DNA from: Trichoplax sp. H2
Lineage: Eukaryota > Placozoa > Uniplacotomia > Trichoplacea
NCBI GenBank assembly: GCA_003344405.1
Contig: NOWV01000244.1
Span: forward strand, 1-64,000
Direction: 5' to 3'
DNA length: 64,000 nt
Below the pieces are notes generated by a model. The model ran no database searches. It saw only the letters and a program-made list of their open reading frames with translations, and had not been told where the DNA came from. Positions 39,001 to 50,748 of the stretch are shown piece after piece (position 1 is the first letter of the stretch; each line of letters starts with the position of its first letter). A program made the position numbers and the translations under genes.

Positions 39001-39665
39001 ATTTAAAGATATAGTTAAATGCTATAACTCGAATTAGTTTTCAATACTTGACGTAAAATAAGACGGAAGTTAGGATACTATCAACAGTATCTTACCGCAC
39101 AGTCGGTAACGTAGATGTGGAAGAAAGGCACTTTATAGAGGCTGTATTTGGATTCGTCTTCAATCTTGAGTAAATTTTCATCAAAGACAGCAAAATCAAC
39201 ATTTATGGTGACATATTTCGGTGGAAAGTTGAGGGATCTGAAAAGATAATAATATGTGCGTTGTATCAGGATTATTAATGGTAGGGTAATTATATGGATC
39301 TAAATAAACTATACTGCGGTAATGTTTTAATGTAAGTAAGATACATCATATAAAAGTTATTAATATACATGCATAATGCAGTTGATGCTGCGAATAAACA
39401 CAGATTAATGCCAGGGGCATTTACATTAAGTAGAAATATACATTTAACAGTAAAGGATATTTCCAATTTTTAGACTCAGTCTTAATGATTTGTATTAAAA
39501 TTTGCATCTTTCTAAGCTGAGGTATACAGACATACAAAACATTTGAATATAAAAATATCGCAATATTAACTCGTCATAACAGTACCTTTGAAATTCAATT
39601 TCTTCATTTGGCAATCGAGAACAGAGATGACCATATAACAAGGTATATAGCTCTCGATCTCCAAG
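33029..39665 (-). CDS. TRAPPC10: TRAPPC10, TRAPPII vesicle-tethering subunit (5' end unresolved)
   Basis: Subunit of TRAPPII, which tethers and activates traffic at the Golgi. Exons I can place include 39665-39590, 39237-39096, 38826-38624, 38527-38332, 38252-38141, 38053-37809, then pieces at about 37655-37510, 37440-37205, 36920-36740, 36420-35550, 35400-34870 and the last exon to 33029. N-terminal segments match TRAPPC10 in order: LGDRELYTLLYGHLCSRLP, FPPKYVTINVDF, DVNDWCIILITSADGSRMKS, RSSVYDKIRND-like KSSVYDKIRNDF, RSLESWTYLTNRLRRLLLIS, CLIQYRELDALLSEF. The C-terminal exon has SSWIVCGRNCGIVTIP and LVSGNLPMPFVKLCKY as in human TRAPPC10. The initiating exon upstream of 39665 was not found with certainty; an ATG at about 39917 is a weak candidate because the phase does not fit. 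Middle exon borders are approximate. Confidence 0.9.
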
Positions 39666-42600
39666 ACCTAAAATAGTATATCGGTAAAAAAAACACATGT
39701 AATGATGGTAATATTCATAGTATTTAAAACTCGTTTTAATAAATTTAATTCTATGTTGTAAGATTATTGAATGTCTACTATAACCTTGAAATGTTGATGA
39801 TCCAATAATGTTGTAACACGTATAATACATGCTACTTCTGCATTATAAAAGCTCATATATCAAAACTACACTACATTAGTAAACAGGTATCGTTTGCCAC
39901 GTAGCTCCATCCATATGCACTATACGAATATGTTGTGTTAAACTAGGTAGGAGCATTTTACATTAACTAACCTGTAAACATTAGAGTAATTGGCAAGGGT
40001 TTGAAGCGTAATCAAAAAGCCGAAATATCTCATTCTACTTTGAGTTTGTAACTACAAGGTCAAAATGATTAACTAATAACTCCACGAAATGAATGTGTAA
40101 TGCAATGCAAGATAATGATTTGACTGTGTTCAATTTCTACTTGTATACCATGCCGGGTTGGTTTTCTTGCTTATGATATCGCTAAGCGTGCTGAACTATG
40201 ATGTATACTAGGCCAAGTGACTAGTCTACGATATTTTTTTGTCTGGTATAACCGACAGATTACCACAAGAAATCTAATGGAAAAGCATTCTACTGATATT
40301 CTTCTCCATAGTGTATAACAGGGATAACCTAATTAGAATGATGGTGTTAAACGAATAATGCAACTTCCTTCAATGTTCTACAAGACGTATTATTCTCTTA
40401 ACTACACGACCAACTATGCAATATCATTTACCTTTTTGGCCTATATTGGATTTAATACTGTCCCATTATACTGTATTGAACTTCAACATGGATAGAATGC
40501 ACAATGTGTTCTGAAATACTTGATTTCTTGCTTCATGATGTATACTTTAGCGTGAACTATGACGACGTCCAGTACAATTGATTACTTTAGAAAATTAAGT
40601 AATAAGCTAGTCGATTGCTTGTATAGCTGTAACACGTATAATGCATTTACTTCTCTATTATGCAAGATTTATTACGATTCTAAACTACACCAGCCAGCAA
40701 TGTTTTATCATGCTAGATATATGATATAATCATTCTCCCTTGTCTATTTTGCTCATTCTTATCGCATTGTACATTTTCTACGGCATCGTCATCTTGTCTA
40801 TCTTATAACACTTTCTCGAGCTACCTTAACTTACAAAATTAAAGTGATTAACAAACAAGTGTAAAATACTTAGGCGTACATGATACAATAGGCTTGCTTT
40901 CTGCCATTCTTCAAGTGGTCCAGGAATTTGAATCTCGTTGTGGTGAAAAGGTTATCCTGGTAGGTGATAATTCGACCTTGAATCACAGTTGTAAAAATTG
41001 CAATGGAATGAAACGTTTCTCTGCTCAAAGCCACCAATAGTATAATAAGTAGAAGATAGTGCTACTATTTTCTTGGTCGATTACCAGCTTTCAATGACTA
41101 GAGAAGGAATAATCCTAATTTTTTCAATAGCATGGATTGAACTTGTTTACCTAATGGCTGCAATGCTCGAGCTGACTGATCCGGTAGTTATGACAACAGC
41201 AGGAACACGACTGCACAGTTTAAGCAATGGAGAATGACAACGCCATGACTTGACAAGCAGCCAAGAGTGATGATTAAGACAGCTACTTCTAATAATTTCA
41301 AGGATTAAAGGGAAGGAATGACTATGCCATCTGGGAGAAATGGAATTAGTTATAGCTAAAAAGCTTTGGAAAGAATTTGCCAAGGATGCTATGCTGTACT
41401 GTAGCTCTTCGAAAGGTAGTAGTGGAGTAAAGAAAGCAATTGCAATTTCCTCATACTCTACGTCTACGACGTAGGTCATGTTTAGGCATAACTCCTACTA
41501 AAAATGGGCAGGGCAGCAGGCAGCCACCCGTGCGTTACATACAGTACATGGCACTGTATATGTACAATATATTGTACTGTAAAAAGGTTCCACTGTACTG
41601 TACAAGACGACTGTCTTCTTCTGGGTCACCTCCCATATTCTGTGTCCAATCGTCCTGTCCTGTCCACAGACAGTTGCTGTTGCTATGGCTATAGGTGGGC
41701 GTGGACACGGCATGCCTATGTTATGCTGTCGTGCTGAATTGCTAAAATAGAGAGTGTAGTGGTGATATTTTAAAAGTTGCCTATGGATCTCATACAGTAC
41801 GTAAAAACAGCAAAGAATAGGTATAGTAAAAGAAGTTAATGATCTGATAAGAAAAATCCAAACTCATGTAGTTCCATAAGCCATATCGATACTATAGGAT
41901 GCAAACTATGATTGGATGTCAATTTATACTTTTTATCCTACATTGAACGAGTTCTAGCTTTTAACCATAGAAAGTTAAGAGAAGGAAATAATCGTTATAT
42001 ACATTAAATCCAATCAAGACATTATGCAAATAAAATATTTCATAAACGATAGATTAATCCTATACATTGTCACTGTAATTCAAATCTTAAAGGATTTAAG
42101 GTATGTCAAATTTGTGCAAATAACTGCACTAATCATTATCAAACGGGTACAGTTTCATTGGCAAGACTTAAAATTACAGATAATAATCAATTATTAATCG
42201 CAGACTTTTAAGATTTCCGATAATTGCATTATGAAGAAATTATCTATAAAGCAAAATAGTTTATCGGAAATTAATCATAATTGAACAATCAGTAATATTG
42301 AATTTCTATTAGATGCATATTTGTTAGAGGCACAATCCACAACCTAAGTTTTCAGATAACTCTTTATCGTAAGAATTCGATGTTTACAGTTTCTAGCTTC
42401 AAGTAGTATAGGCACAATCCACAACTACAAGTATTTTTTAGTTTTACTCATCAAAATAAAAAGAATTCCATAAAGGGAATGCGAAATACTTGCTTGCACC
42501 TGAGCTTAATATTGCAGATAGTTGTTCCTGATAGAAAAACTGTATTTACATAATTAATATAAAGTGTCATCGAAAATACTATTATAGATCCAATAAGCTC

Positions 42601-45600
42601 GTCTTATATTTGGGTTGAGCTAGTAACGAACTGAACAATTTGATGATATAGCTATCTATGAAGCACCCTGCCGTTCTTGTGATCCAAATTTTAGTTTCAC
42701 CAGTTTAATTACCATCGTAATGTTGGTAATTAGATTTAATTACATAATTTCATTTGTTTCTTATTATAAATAATCATGAACAAAAACAACGCAATATAAT
42801 GCTCAAGTAAACACTATTACTATTCACAGTGTCTACAGCCTCTTTGAGAGCCCACAACAGGTTCTGTTCTAGCCAGATAGAGGAATTCCAGTACGTTGCA
42901 AATTTATAGCAACAAGCTAACAATTGAAATACTGCACTATAAAGTTCACAATTTTAATATCGAACTTTGAACGTCAGACAAGGATTGTAGAAACATTAGA
43001 AGTTCATCTACCTCTCTACCTAAAGTAATGCGTGGAATTTATAAGAAAAGCACAGGAATTAATGAATGGTCCCGATTATCCTCATCCATTGAAATTATAA
43101 TTAGTACCGTAGACAATAGAGCTATATGAATGGCAATGGCATTGAGTAGAAAGTGCTGTCTGGCAGGTTTATTAGCTCTAACGGGTGACCGAGAAAGAGA
43201 TTCTAAATGATATCGTTACCTACGGTACTTCTAAGTTTTAGCAAGGTATTCAACGGGAAGAAAAATCCCTTATTTTCTCCAGTTTCTCAGCAAATTCTAT
43301 ACCAGTCAGATTTTCTAAGTTCGAAAGACTCAACTTGGACCGAATCATCTCACAAGCTAGTAGACTAATTTCAAAGACTCTGTTGCATTATATAATTATG
43401 GCAAATTTTACTGTACTAGTGCTTCTAATACTGTTAAAAATACCCTTGCTCTGTTTTAAGTTACTGAATTCTTTGCCTGTGGGAAAGATCTTTTACGGTT
43501 GCATAGTAAATAGCGATGGTGATAGTAAGTTCTTATTAATCATACTCGTATATTGTTATTGTACTCTATATTGGTCAATATGATTCTTTTGTTGACAAAA
43601 GAATCTCTACCATCAGATAAAAAAATCAATCATCATCACTCATTATAATTACTTAACCCAAGTCTGTTAATATAAAAAGAAAAAAATGGCAGGAGTATTC
43701 TTAACTGCATTACAAGCGATTATATCACTTTCCTGCTATGAGTATCGTTAGATGTCATATTGGTCAATATGATTCTTTTGTTGACAAAAGAATCTCTACC
43801 ATCAGATAAAAAATCAATCATCATCACTCATTATAATTACTTAACCCAAGTCTGTTAATATAAAAAGAAAAAAGTGGCAGGAGTATTCTTAACTGCATTA
43901 AAAGCGATAATATCACTTTCCTGCTATGAGTATCGTTAGATGTACAAGTATTTAGTTCCTTTACAAGCTCTAATCGTATGATATCAAGGATTGAAAGTAC
44001 AGCGATTATTGAATAAGTTATTATTGAACTTTTCATCGAACAGTAGCGTTGGTGGGAACGATCAGCATTCAAAGTCTAAATTTGACGACAATGCTGTTAA
44101 CTTTGTTATGTACTAGTAATACTATCAGCATGGTGAGCAAATATAGAGATACTGCATAGTCTAGTAAGAAGACGGCAATTACTTGCTGGTTTTAGAATAC
44201 CTTGAATAGACCATGTTATATGACGTAATAGTTTGTAGAACTTTACACTAGTATGCTATGTTTTATTTATGCGAAAGCAACCGAAAATGATGTAGATTAT
44301 GCATGCAAACCACGTTGAGCGTCTACTTTGTCTAGCGTGATTGACCTATAATAATTATAATTAATGGATAATATGAAGAAAGACAACCATTGTGTAAGAG
44401 AGCGAAAGAGTATTTCATAATTATGTGATTTAGTATGACAATTTTAATTATTGGTGGTGTTCGTAGGATAAAAAAGGAAATGTTCACTGTTATGTCTGTT
44501 AGTTGATATATGAGTCTATTTCAATGTTGCTACGACCCACTGTCGATTGATTGATTGGTAGTTTTACATCATTGTTGATAAACAAAGCACGATATTAAAT
44601 GGCTGCCACGGCATGAATCACCCGGAAGAGTCAATGACTAAATTTAGTGATTAACATTTCTATATGAAGATAGCTAATAATGACTTACAATAAGAGCTAG
44701 GGTAGGAGAAAATTAATGATATGCCACTAGACAGTATTTTGCGGTATTTAATGATATGCCATCGTAATTTACCGAAATTTAATAATATGGATCAATTTAA
44801 AATTAGCTACCGTATAACAACTCTTACAACAGTACAGTATAATTTACTATATAACAAAATGAATTGATTATAGTGTTATGTCTTGTAACGCTTGTGATGA
44901 ATATCCTGAAGATATTCAATTTTAGAGGATACTATAAATAATTCTGTGTATAGACATACCGTAATCTAATTATCTAGAATCGTTCAGTATATCTCTAAGA
45001 TTATGAATAATTTCTGTATTAATTTAGCTATTCCAATAAGAACTAAATTGCATGATCTGTTATGACTCATACATGATAGCTGGTGCCGGAGGGTAATTAA
45101 GCTCGGCAGATAATTGAATAAAAGAAAAGTGCTATAGTTCTTTACCGCAGAAGCAAAGGCGTCTAAATTCTTGTGAGGTAGTTAAGGATAATAAATCCCG
45201 GAAGCTATAGTAATTTAGAGATTTGTTTTACGTTGTCTTTACCGCGGTTTTTTTGTTTTATTGTTTCTTTAGTATAAAATAATAAATTATCTGGATTATA
45301 ATTAATTGATTACAATCACATGCCTACACCTAATAGTATTAACAAAGCCGACTAGTGTAAAAAAATTACAAGAGCATCCTGAACAGTGCAAGTAGCAAAA
45401 AAACATTTTCTTTCTTGAGGATCAGTAGACATATGCAGTTCTGTAGCAAAATCTTCTGGCTTGGGATAGTATTAATAAAAGATATGCAAAAAAGTCAAAT
45501 TAACATACGTATATTCTAACTTTTATCAATCTTAATCCACGTCTTTAAAACGCAAAATCTATATCACCGTTAATTAATGTTATAAATCAAATTTTCTTCT

Positions 45601-46189
45601 TTCAGTTAATCTTTTAATTTTTCGCATTTCTAAATCTTAACCTATACCATTAACGAACAATTGACATCATTATTCATTAACGAACCAATTTTCTTTGTAA
45701 GCTTAATCTTTCATGTCTACAGACATGTAAAAATAGATGGTATGGTGATTTTATCACATTAATGTATTTCAAAACTGTAACAATAAAATGATTATATTAC
45801 AAGGTATTCGCTAGTTATTTACATATTTAATTACACCCCTTAGCTATTAATCGAAACTAGAACTATTGTTCCATTTTTAAATTCACCGAGAATATGATAG
45901 TAATAATTTGAGGCATTCGTAATTTAGAAAAGAATTCGTAACAATGACATATGCCTATTAAACTGCCGGATTAGCTACTATACGTATCATTGAATAACTT
46001 GATATAGCAATAAAAAGGAAATATACGATCTGTTCTTATTCTTGCTGCATTCTAGTCAGAAGTAAGTGTTTGCCGTTCCGTTCGTCCACAGCTATCTATC
46101 GCATTAAAACTGCACCCTTTCACGGTTTAAAACGCTGCTCATTAATACCCACAAGCCTACAGCCAGAACTGATTTCCTTTCGACAACCA
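39666..46189. other. Large intergenic region, 6.5 kb
   Basis: Upstream of both TRAPPC10 (-) and the TPR gene (+), so it should hold the missing TRAPPC10 first exon and two promoters. It contains a GTACTGTA-type palindrome cluster at about 41535-41615 and a 189 bp tandem duplication at 43569-43942. A 110-codon minus-strand open frame at 41147-41479 was not supported by any domain. Nothing else was recognised. Confidence 0.5.
43569..43942. repeat. Recent 189 bp tandem duplication with a hairpin in each copy
   Basis: TATTGGTCAATATGATTC starts at 43569 and again at 43758. The copies differ at only a few positions (length of one A run, ATGG/GTGG, CATTACAA/CATTAAAA, GATTATATC/GATAATATC). Each contains a perfect 10-bp inverted repeat, GATTCTTTTG and CAAAAGAATC with a TTGA loop, at 43582-43605 and 43771-43794. 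Confidence 0.9.
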
Positions 46190-47635
46190 ATGGAAATAAA
46201 ACTTCAACGTAAAGAAGCTAATAAGCTTTTTAAACAAGGATCCTATGAAGAAGCTCGATCGCTCTATAGGCAAGTGTTGGATCGAATTGGAGGGTCTAAT
46301 GTATTGCCTCGATTCGAGATCACACTCCAGATTGTTAAAACCTCTATTTATCTCCAAGATTACGAGATTGCAAAAAGTGACTGTGAGAGTGCTAAACTAC
46401 TAGCAAGAAGATTAAGTGACAAGAAACTTCTCCAATGCGAGAAATATTTAGGTGAGATTTGCCATCAACAAGGTAATCATGAAGACGCATTACAATATTA
46501 CAATTTAGCTTACCGACTATCAGTACAAATTAACGGAAGCAAACATCTTACAACTGCTGATATATCGCAGCAGATTGGAGATGTATACGTAGCAATGCAA
46601 CATTACAGCGATGCTTTAACGTCCTATAAGCAAGCACTGAAGGTAAGACAAAAAAGACTTACGAAATTCAGCAAATTGATCGCTAACTCATACTTTGCTA
46701 TTGGAAATGTTTACTCTTGTGAAAGAGAGTATAAACTAGCCATCACAAACTTTCAAGAGAGTTTAGCTATTCGACACAAACTGTTTGAAAATAATCATTT
46801 GCTTATTGCTGACTGCTACGAAAGATTAGCGCAGATATGTAACGATCAATGTAAATTTCATGAAGCTGCATCATTGTTTGAAAAATGTCTTAAAATTTAC
46901 CTAGTAGTTGGTGGTAAAACAAATTTCGATGTTGCACAACTTTACCGTAACATTGGATTGGCCAAATTTGATAATGGTGATCATGGAGAGGCCCTTTCTA
47001 GTCATCAGAAATGCTTAGAAATCTGCATCAACATATATGGAGAAGAGCATCCTAACGTAGCTATGTCGTATAGCAGTTTGGCTTCTATATACTATCAGCA
47101 AGAGGAATACCAGCAAGCTTATGATATGTTTCGAAAGTCTCTGGATATTAATTTGAAAGTATTAGGTAGTAATCACTGGATAATTGCTGATACTTATCAT
47201 AATATCGGTAATATTCATTATAATCAAGAAAAATGCAGCGATGCTTTAAAGATGTACCAGGTAGCTATGTTCATGCGACTGAAACAAACAAGAAATGATC
47301 ATATTCGACATCGTATTGCTGATTCGTATTTCGTAGTTGCTAATGTATATGCAAAGCAGTCAAAGTACCATGATGCTCTGGAAATGTTTCTAAAGTCTTT
47401 CAGTATTTTCCAAAATTTATATGGAGAAAGTAATATTGTAGCCATAATTTATCAAAAAATTGCGGAGTTATACGATAGGGATGGCAGAGCTGACGACGCA
47501 AATGATATGCGATCGAGAGCTTCGGAAATATTCGATAGATTAGAGCATGGACAAATTCCAACACCGATACAAACTACATCACCAGGTACAGTATTACAAG
47601 TCAAACTGTATAATAGAGCAGAAATTTCCAACTGA
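46190..47635 (+). CDS. Kinesin-light-chain-type TPR repeat protein (single exon)
   Basis: About 481 aa made almost wholly of ~42-residue TPR units, roughly nine, with the usual small/aromatic pattern: for example YEEARSLYRQVL, HEDALQYYNLAYRL, YSDALTSYKQALKV, YKLAITNFQESLAI, HEAASLFEKCLKIY, YQQAYDMFRKSLDI and YHDALEMFLKSFSI. Such repeats bind protein partners. No catalytic domain, signal peptide or membrane segment is seen. The ATG at 46190 begins exactly at the first TPR; the open frame continues 40 codons upstream without an ATG, so a spliced 5' exon is possible (an AAGTAAGTG donor-like site lies near 46061). It is followed 380 bp later by the Roco gene on the same strand. Function unknown; KLC-like arrays are common in many animal and bacterial proteins. 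Confidence 0.85.
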   Translation: MEIKLQRKEANKLFKQGSYEEARSLYRQVLDRIGGSNVLPRFEITLQIVKTSIYLQDYEIAKSDCESAKLLARRLSDKKLLQCEKYLGEICHQQGNHEDALQYYNLAYRLSVQINGSKHLTTADISQQIGDVYVAMQHYSDALTSYKQALKVRQKRLTKFSKLIANSYFAIGNVYSCEREYKLAITNFQESLAIRHKLFENNHLLIADCYERLAQICNDQCKFHEAASLFEKCLKIYLVVGGKTNFDVAQLYRNIGLAKFDNGDHGEALSSHQKCLEICINIYGEEHPNVAMSYSSLASIYYQQEEYQQAYDMFRKSLDINLKVLGSNHWIIADTYHNIGNIHYNQEKCSDALKMYQVAMFMRLKQTRNDHIRHRIADSYFVVANVYAKQSKYHDALEMFLKSFSIFQNLYGESNIVAIIYQKIAELYDRDGRADDANDMRSRASEIFDRLEHGQIPTPIQTTSPGTVLQVKLYNRAEISN

Positions 47636-48015
47636 AATATTTTTATTAAAGTAATTAGCCAAAGTTGCGACTTGATGGTAGCTAATTTCTTATCAACAAC
47701 TACTAGTTTTACGCGTATACAAAATGCCTTTCATAAGATACCATAAGGTAGAGACGCTGAAATCTATTCCTAACGGAAGCATAACTTAGTTTATATCTTT
47801 CATTTTATAAGACATTGTATTGTATGCTTTACTTTACATATAAGATATATTAAATATTCATTTTCAGCCCTAAAATCATTCATTTTACAAGCTAATTCTA
47901 AATTTTGTTGTTGGACGTTTCAAAGTGTTACTTGCATTTATTTATTACGCGCTTAATTTAACTAGACGTTATTGTTGTTGTAGTTATCGTCGAAAATGAT
48001 TACTTCAAGGCTTAC
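47636..48015. other. Spacer between TPR and Roco genes
   Basis: An AT-rich 380 bp spacer that must hold the TPR gene 3' end and the Roco 5' leader. A short upstream frame (ATG at 47996) overlaps the Roco start codon. Confidence 0.5.
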
Positions 48016-50748
48016 ATGATTGCTACAATATATGAAGAATGCCATAGCGATTGCACACGCCTCACATTTATTGGTCCTAGCGATTCTGGTAAAAATTTTA
48101 TCGTCAAGTTGTTAACGAAGCAAAATCTTACATCGCCATATGTCGCTGAAAATACTGAAGCAATGCTGGATCTTTCCACTGGTAATATCTTTAAACAGAA
48201 GACAGATGACTATCGTAAAATAGTCGGTAAAAAGATTGCTGCAACAATGCTGTCGATAACGCAACAGATGGAGAGTCAGTATAAAATGGAAGAGAGTTCT
48301 TTATCTGAGCTAATACTTTCGAAAATTGAAACAGTCCCGGAGGCGAACCCTACTATCATTTCTTCTTTCACTTCTGAATATGATGAAAACAGACTTGAAG
48401 AAAGAATTTCAAATACCGATACGAATCTAAACGCTAGTCCAAGCACTCAATATGCTAGTGTAGATACTAGACGATATTTAGATACATTCAATGATTTCAT
48501 GCAGCAGTCTCTTCAACTATGTGATGCAGACAATTCTCAAAGATCTTATTACAGCAATGTTTGGGAATTCGGAAGTAAGATATCGTGGAATCTACGCCAA
48601 CTTTTTACGCTTCGTAACAGCATCTATATTTTGACATTGGACATTACTGAAGCTACAAACCAAACATCTGCAACGAACGAGGAGCGTACAACATTGAATA
48701 CCTTTCTAGATAGTATCAAAGAATGTTTAGTCTCTGTTCTTGACGGTCACTGCGATGATGCCATTTCAGATCCAATTCAAGTTGACGATGCTGACTTGGA
48801 TGTCGGTATATATGAAGAATTTGCATTACCTGTCGTCATCTTTGTTGGATTTCATGATGATTGCGTAACCTCAGATACTGTAAGAATTTTCAATAATTTA
48901 ACAGAAACAATTTTTTCAACCTTTCCACAGTACAGTCGACATATTATACCGTCCGATGTTGTGTTTAATTGCAATCCGAAAGATACTAGCTCTTATGCAA
49001 TTGAACAGCGTGAGACATCTTGTCAGGCATTACGCAAATTAATTCAGCATTTTACTAAATTAATGCCTGTATTGCAAGACCGTGTTCCAATACGATGGCA
49101 TATCTTGCTATCTATACTGCATAAATCCGTAATTAACGATGGATGCGCGTGCAGTTCAAACAGCAGTAACTTCCCGCGTAGAGTGATGTCCGTGCACGAG
49201 GTAGAGGAACTTCTTCAAGATTGTGGATTATTTCGAAGCGATCAAGATACGTGCAAGATGTTACAACATTTGCATGATCTAGGAGAAATATTGTATGTTA
49301 AGCCGGATTATGGCAAAGAATACATTATTACTCAAGTCGAATGGTTAGCGAAGATTTTCCAAGTTCTCTTTGCATCCGCTTTCGGCCAAAAAGCAGACGC
49401 TACGAGAAGATTCTCTTTCACCAGGATTACTAAAATTAAGACAGACGGTATAATGAAAGAAAGTCATATAACGAACGTATTAAGAGAGTTTAGTTTAGAC
49501 GACAAAGAGAAAGAAGCAATATTACAGCTATTAGAAAATTACAATATCATATGTCCAAGAAATAATGCGAATGCCAATAACGAAAGTGTTGCAGCGGCTG
49601 GACGTGAGTACTTCGTACCGATTATCATTACTCCAAATTTCAAATCGAAAATTGATATTGGCAGTCTAAATGATGCTGGATATCATGTATCAGAAAGCTT
49701 ATATATCCAATTCGAGGATAATTCGTATATTCCTGATGTGATATTCTATCCTTTCCTTATTTCTTGCTTGAGAAAGTGGAATAATCTGGAAGCAGAATTA
49801 TTTTATAGAGGTGCTAAACTATTTTTGGAGAATGATTTATACTACCTGCTTATCGTCAAGGAGAGATCCAAAATTAGTTTGCGGTATTTCTATAAGAAAA
49901 GTACTAATCTGTCTGACGAACTGATTAAGAAATTAGTTTGGAAAAGTCGTCCACAAGAGCTTATTCAAGGCAGATTTTTCGATACTGCCAAGAAGTATAT
50001 GCCAAAGTCCATGAATAGTAGTTTAGCAAATTATGTTAAATGTAGCGAATGTGGCCAATTCTTAAATTTGTTCAGTTTCACGGAAGATAGTCGTTGTAAA
50101 AAGTGTATTTATTGCGGTAAAACTGCAAAATCCATGGGTGATTGGATAAACCTGGGTAAGTTTGGGATAGACGAAGTGTAGTAAAATTACCATATACTTT
50201 ATACTATGATAGTAATTTGCTCATAATTGTTGTCGGTACCATTTCTAGTTTAGGTTCAACTGAACAGGCTATACCTTTTAGCAACTACTATGATAGATTT
50301 ATGCTTATTTGTGTCATATATTTATTCGTAGAAGCCTATAGAATAGAATTAAATAAAGTTATTGCTTTTACATCAAGTAAGATAATAATTTACGCTGTAA
50401 TTATTGTTACTTACAGGGTCTACAGCTGATACAAGGCGCCATTTTTTCACCGTAGCTAAAGAAATTGGTATCGATTGGGAGAAGCTAGCGGGTGCACTAG
50501 GCATACATTGTAACGAGACCTCAGTTATCGACGCCGAGAACAAAAATTATTATAATAAAGCAAATCAACTCTTGGAGAAATGGTATACGCAAAATTACTG
50601 CCTCAAAGCTACTTACACTCTAGCATGTGCTCTAGATCATATTGAAAGACGCGATATTCTTGCAAAGCTCAAGTTCAATTCGTTGGAACTGTCTGATCTT
50701 AAAACTGCCGGAAGAACCGATATTCTTGAGCGGCTAAATTGGCATTAG
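48016..50748 (+). CDS. Roco protein: Roc-COR with zinc knuckle and Death domain
   Basis: Exons 48016-50155 and 50417-50748 join in frame to 823 aa. The N terminus carries a Roc-like GTPase fold with GPSDSGKN at residues 20-27; the usual Ser/Thr after GK is Asn. Later Roc segments are QLFTLRNSIYILTLDIT and LPVVIFVGFHDD. The COR domain (about 355-660) begins VPIRWHILLSILHK and contains EVEELLQDCGLF and YIITQVEWLAKIFQVLF. A Cys cluster follows at 676-700 (CxxC, 14 residues, CxxCxxC), then a C-terminal Death domain from about 716 (EIGIDWEKLAGALGI, LLEKWYT). Roco-Death proteins include animal DAPK1 and MFHAS-like families; Death domains recruit partners in apoptosis or immune signalling. No kinase or leucine-rich repeats are present. 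The role is inferred from architecture only. Confidence 0.88.

Noticed and set aside
41147-41479. 110-codon minus-strand frame beginning MTYVVDVEYEEIAIAFF
   Set aside because: Its start looks protein-like, but no family is recognised and the phase does not join it to TRAPPC10. It could be revisited as an upstream exon.
46070-46189. 40 extra N-terminal codons of the TPR frame
   Set aside because: No ATG occurs upstream of 46190 in this frame, and the TPR array starts right at that ATG.
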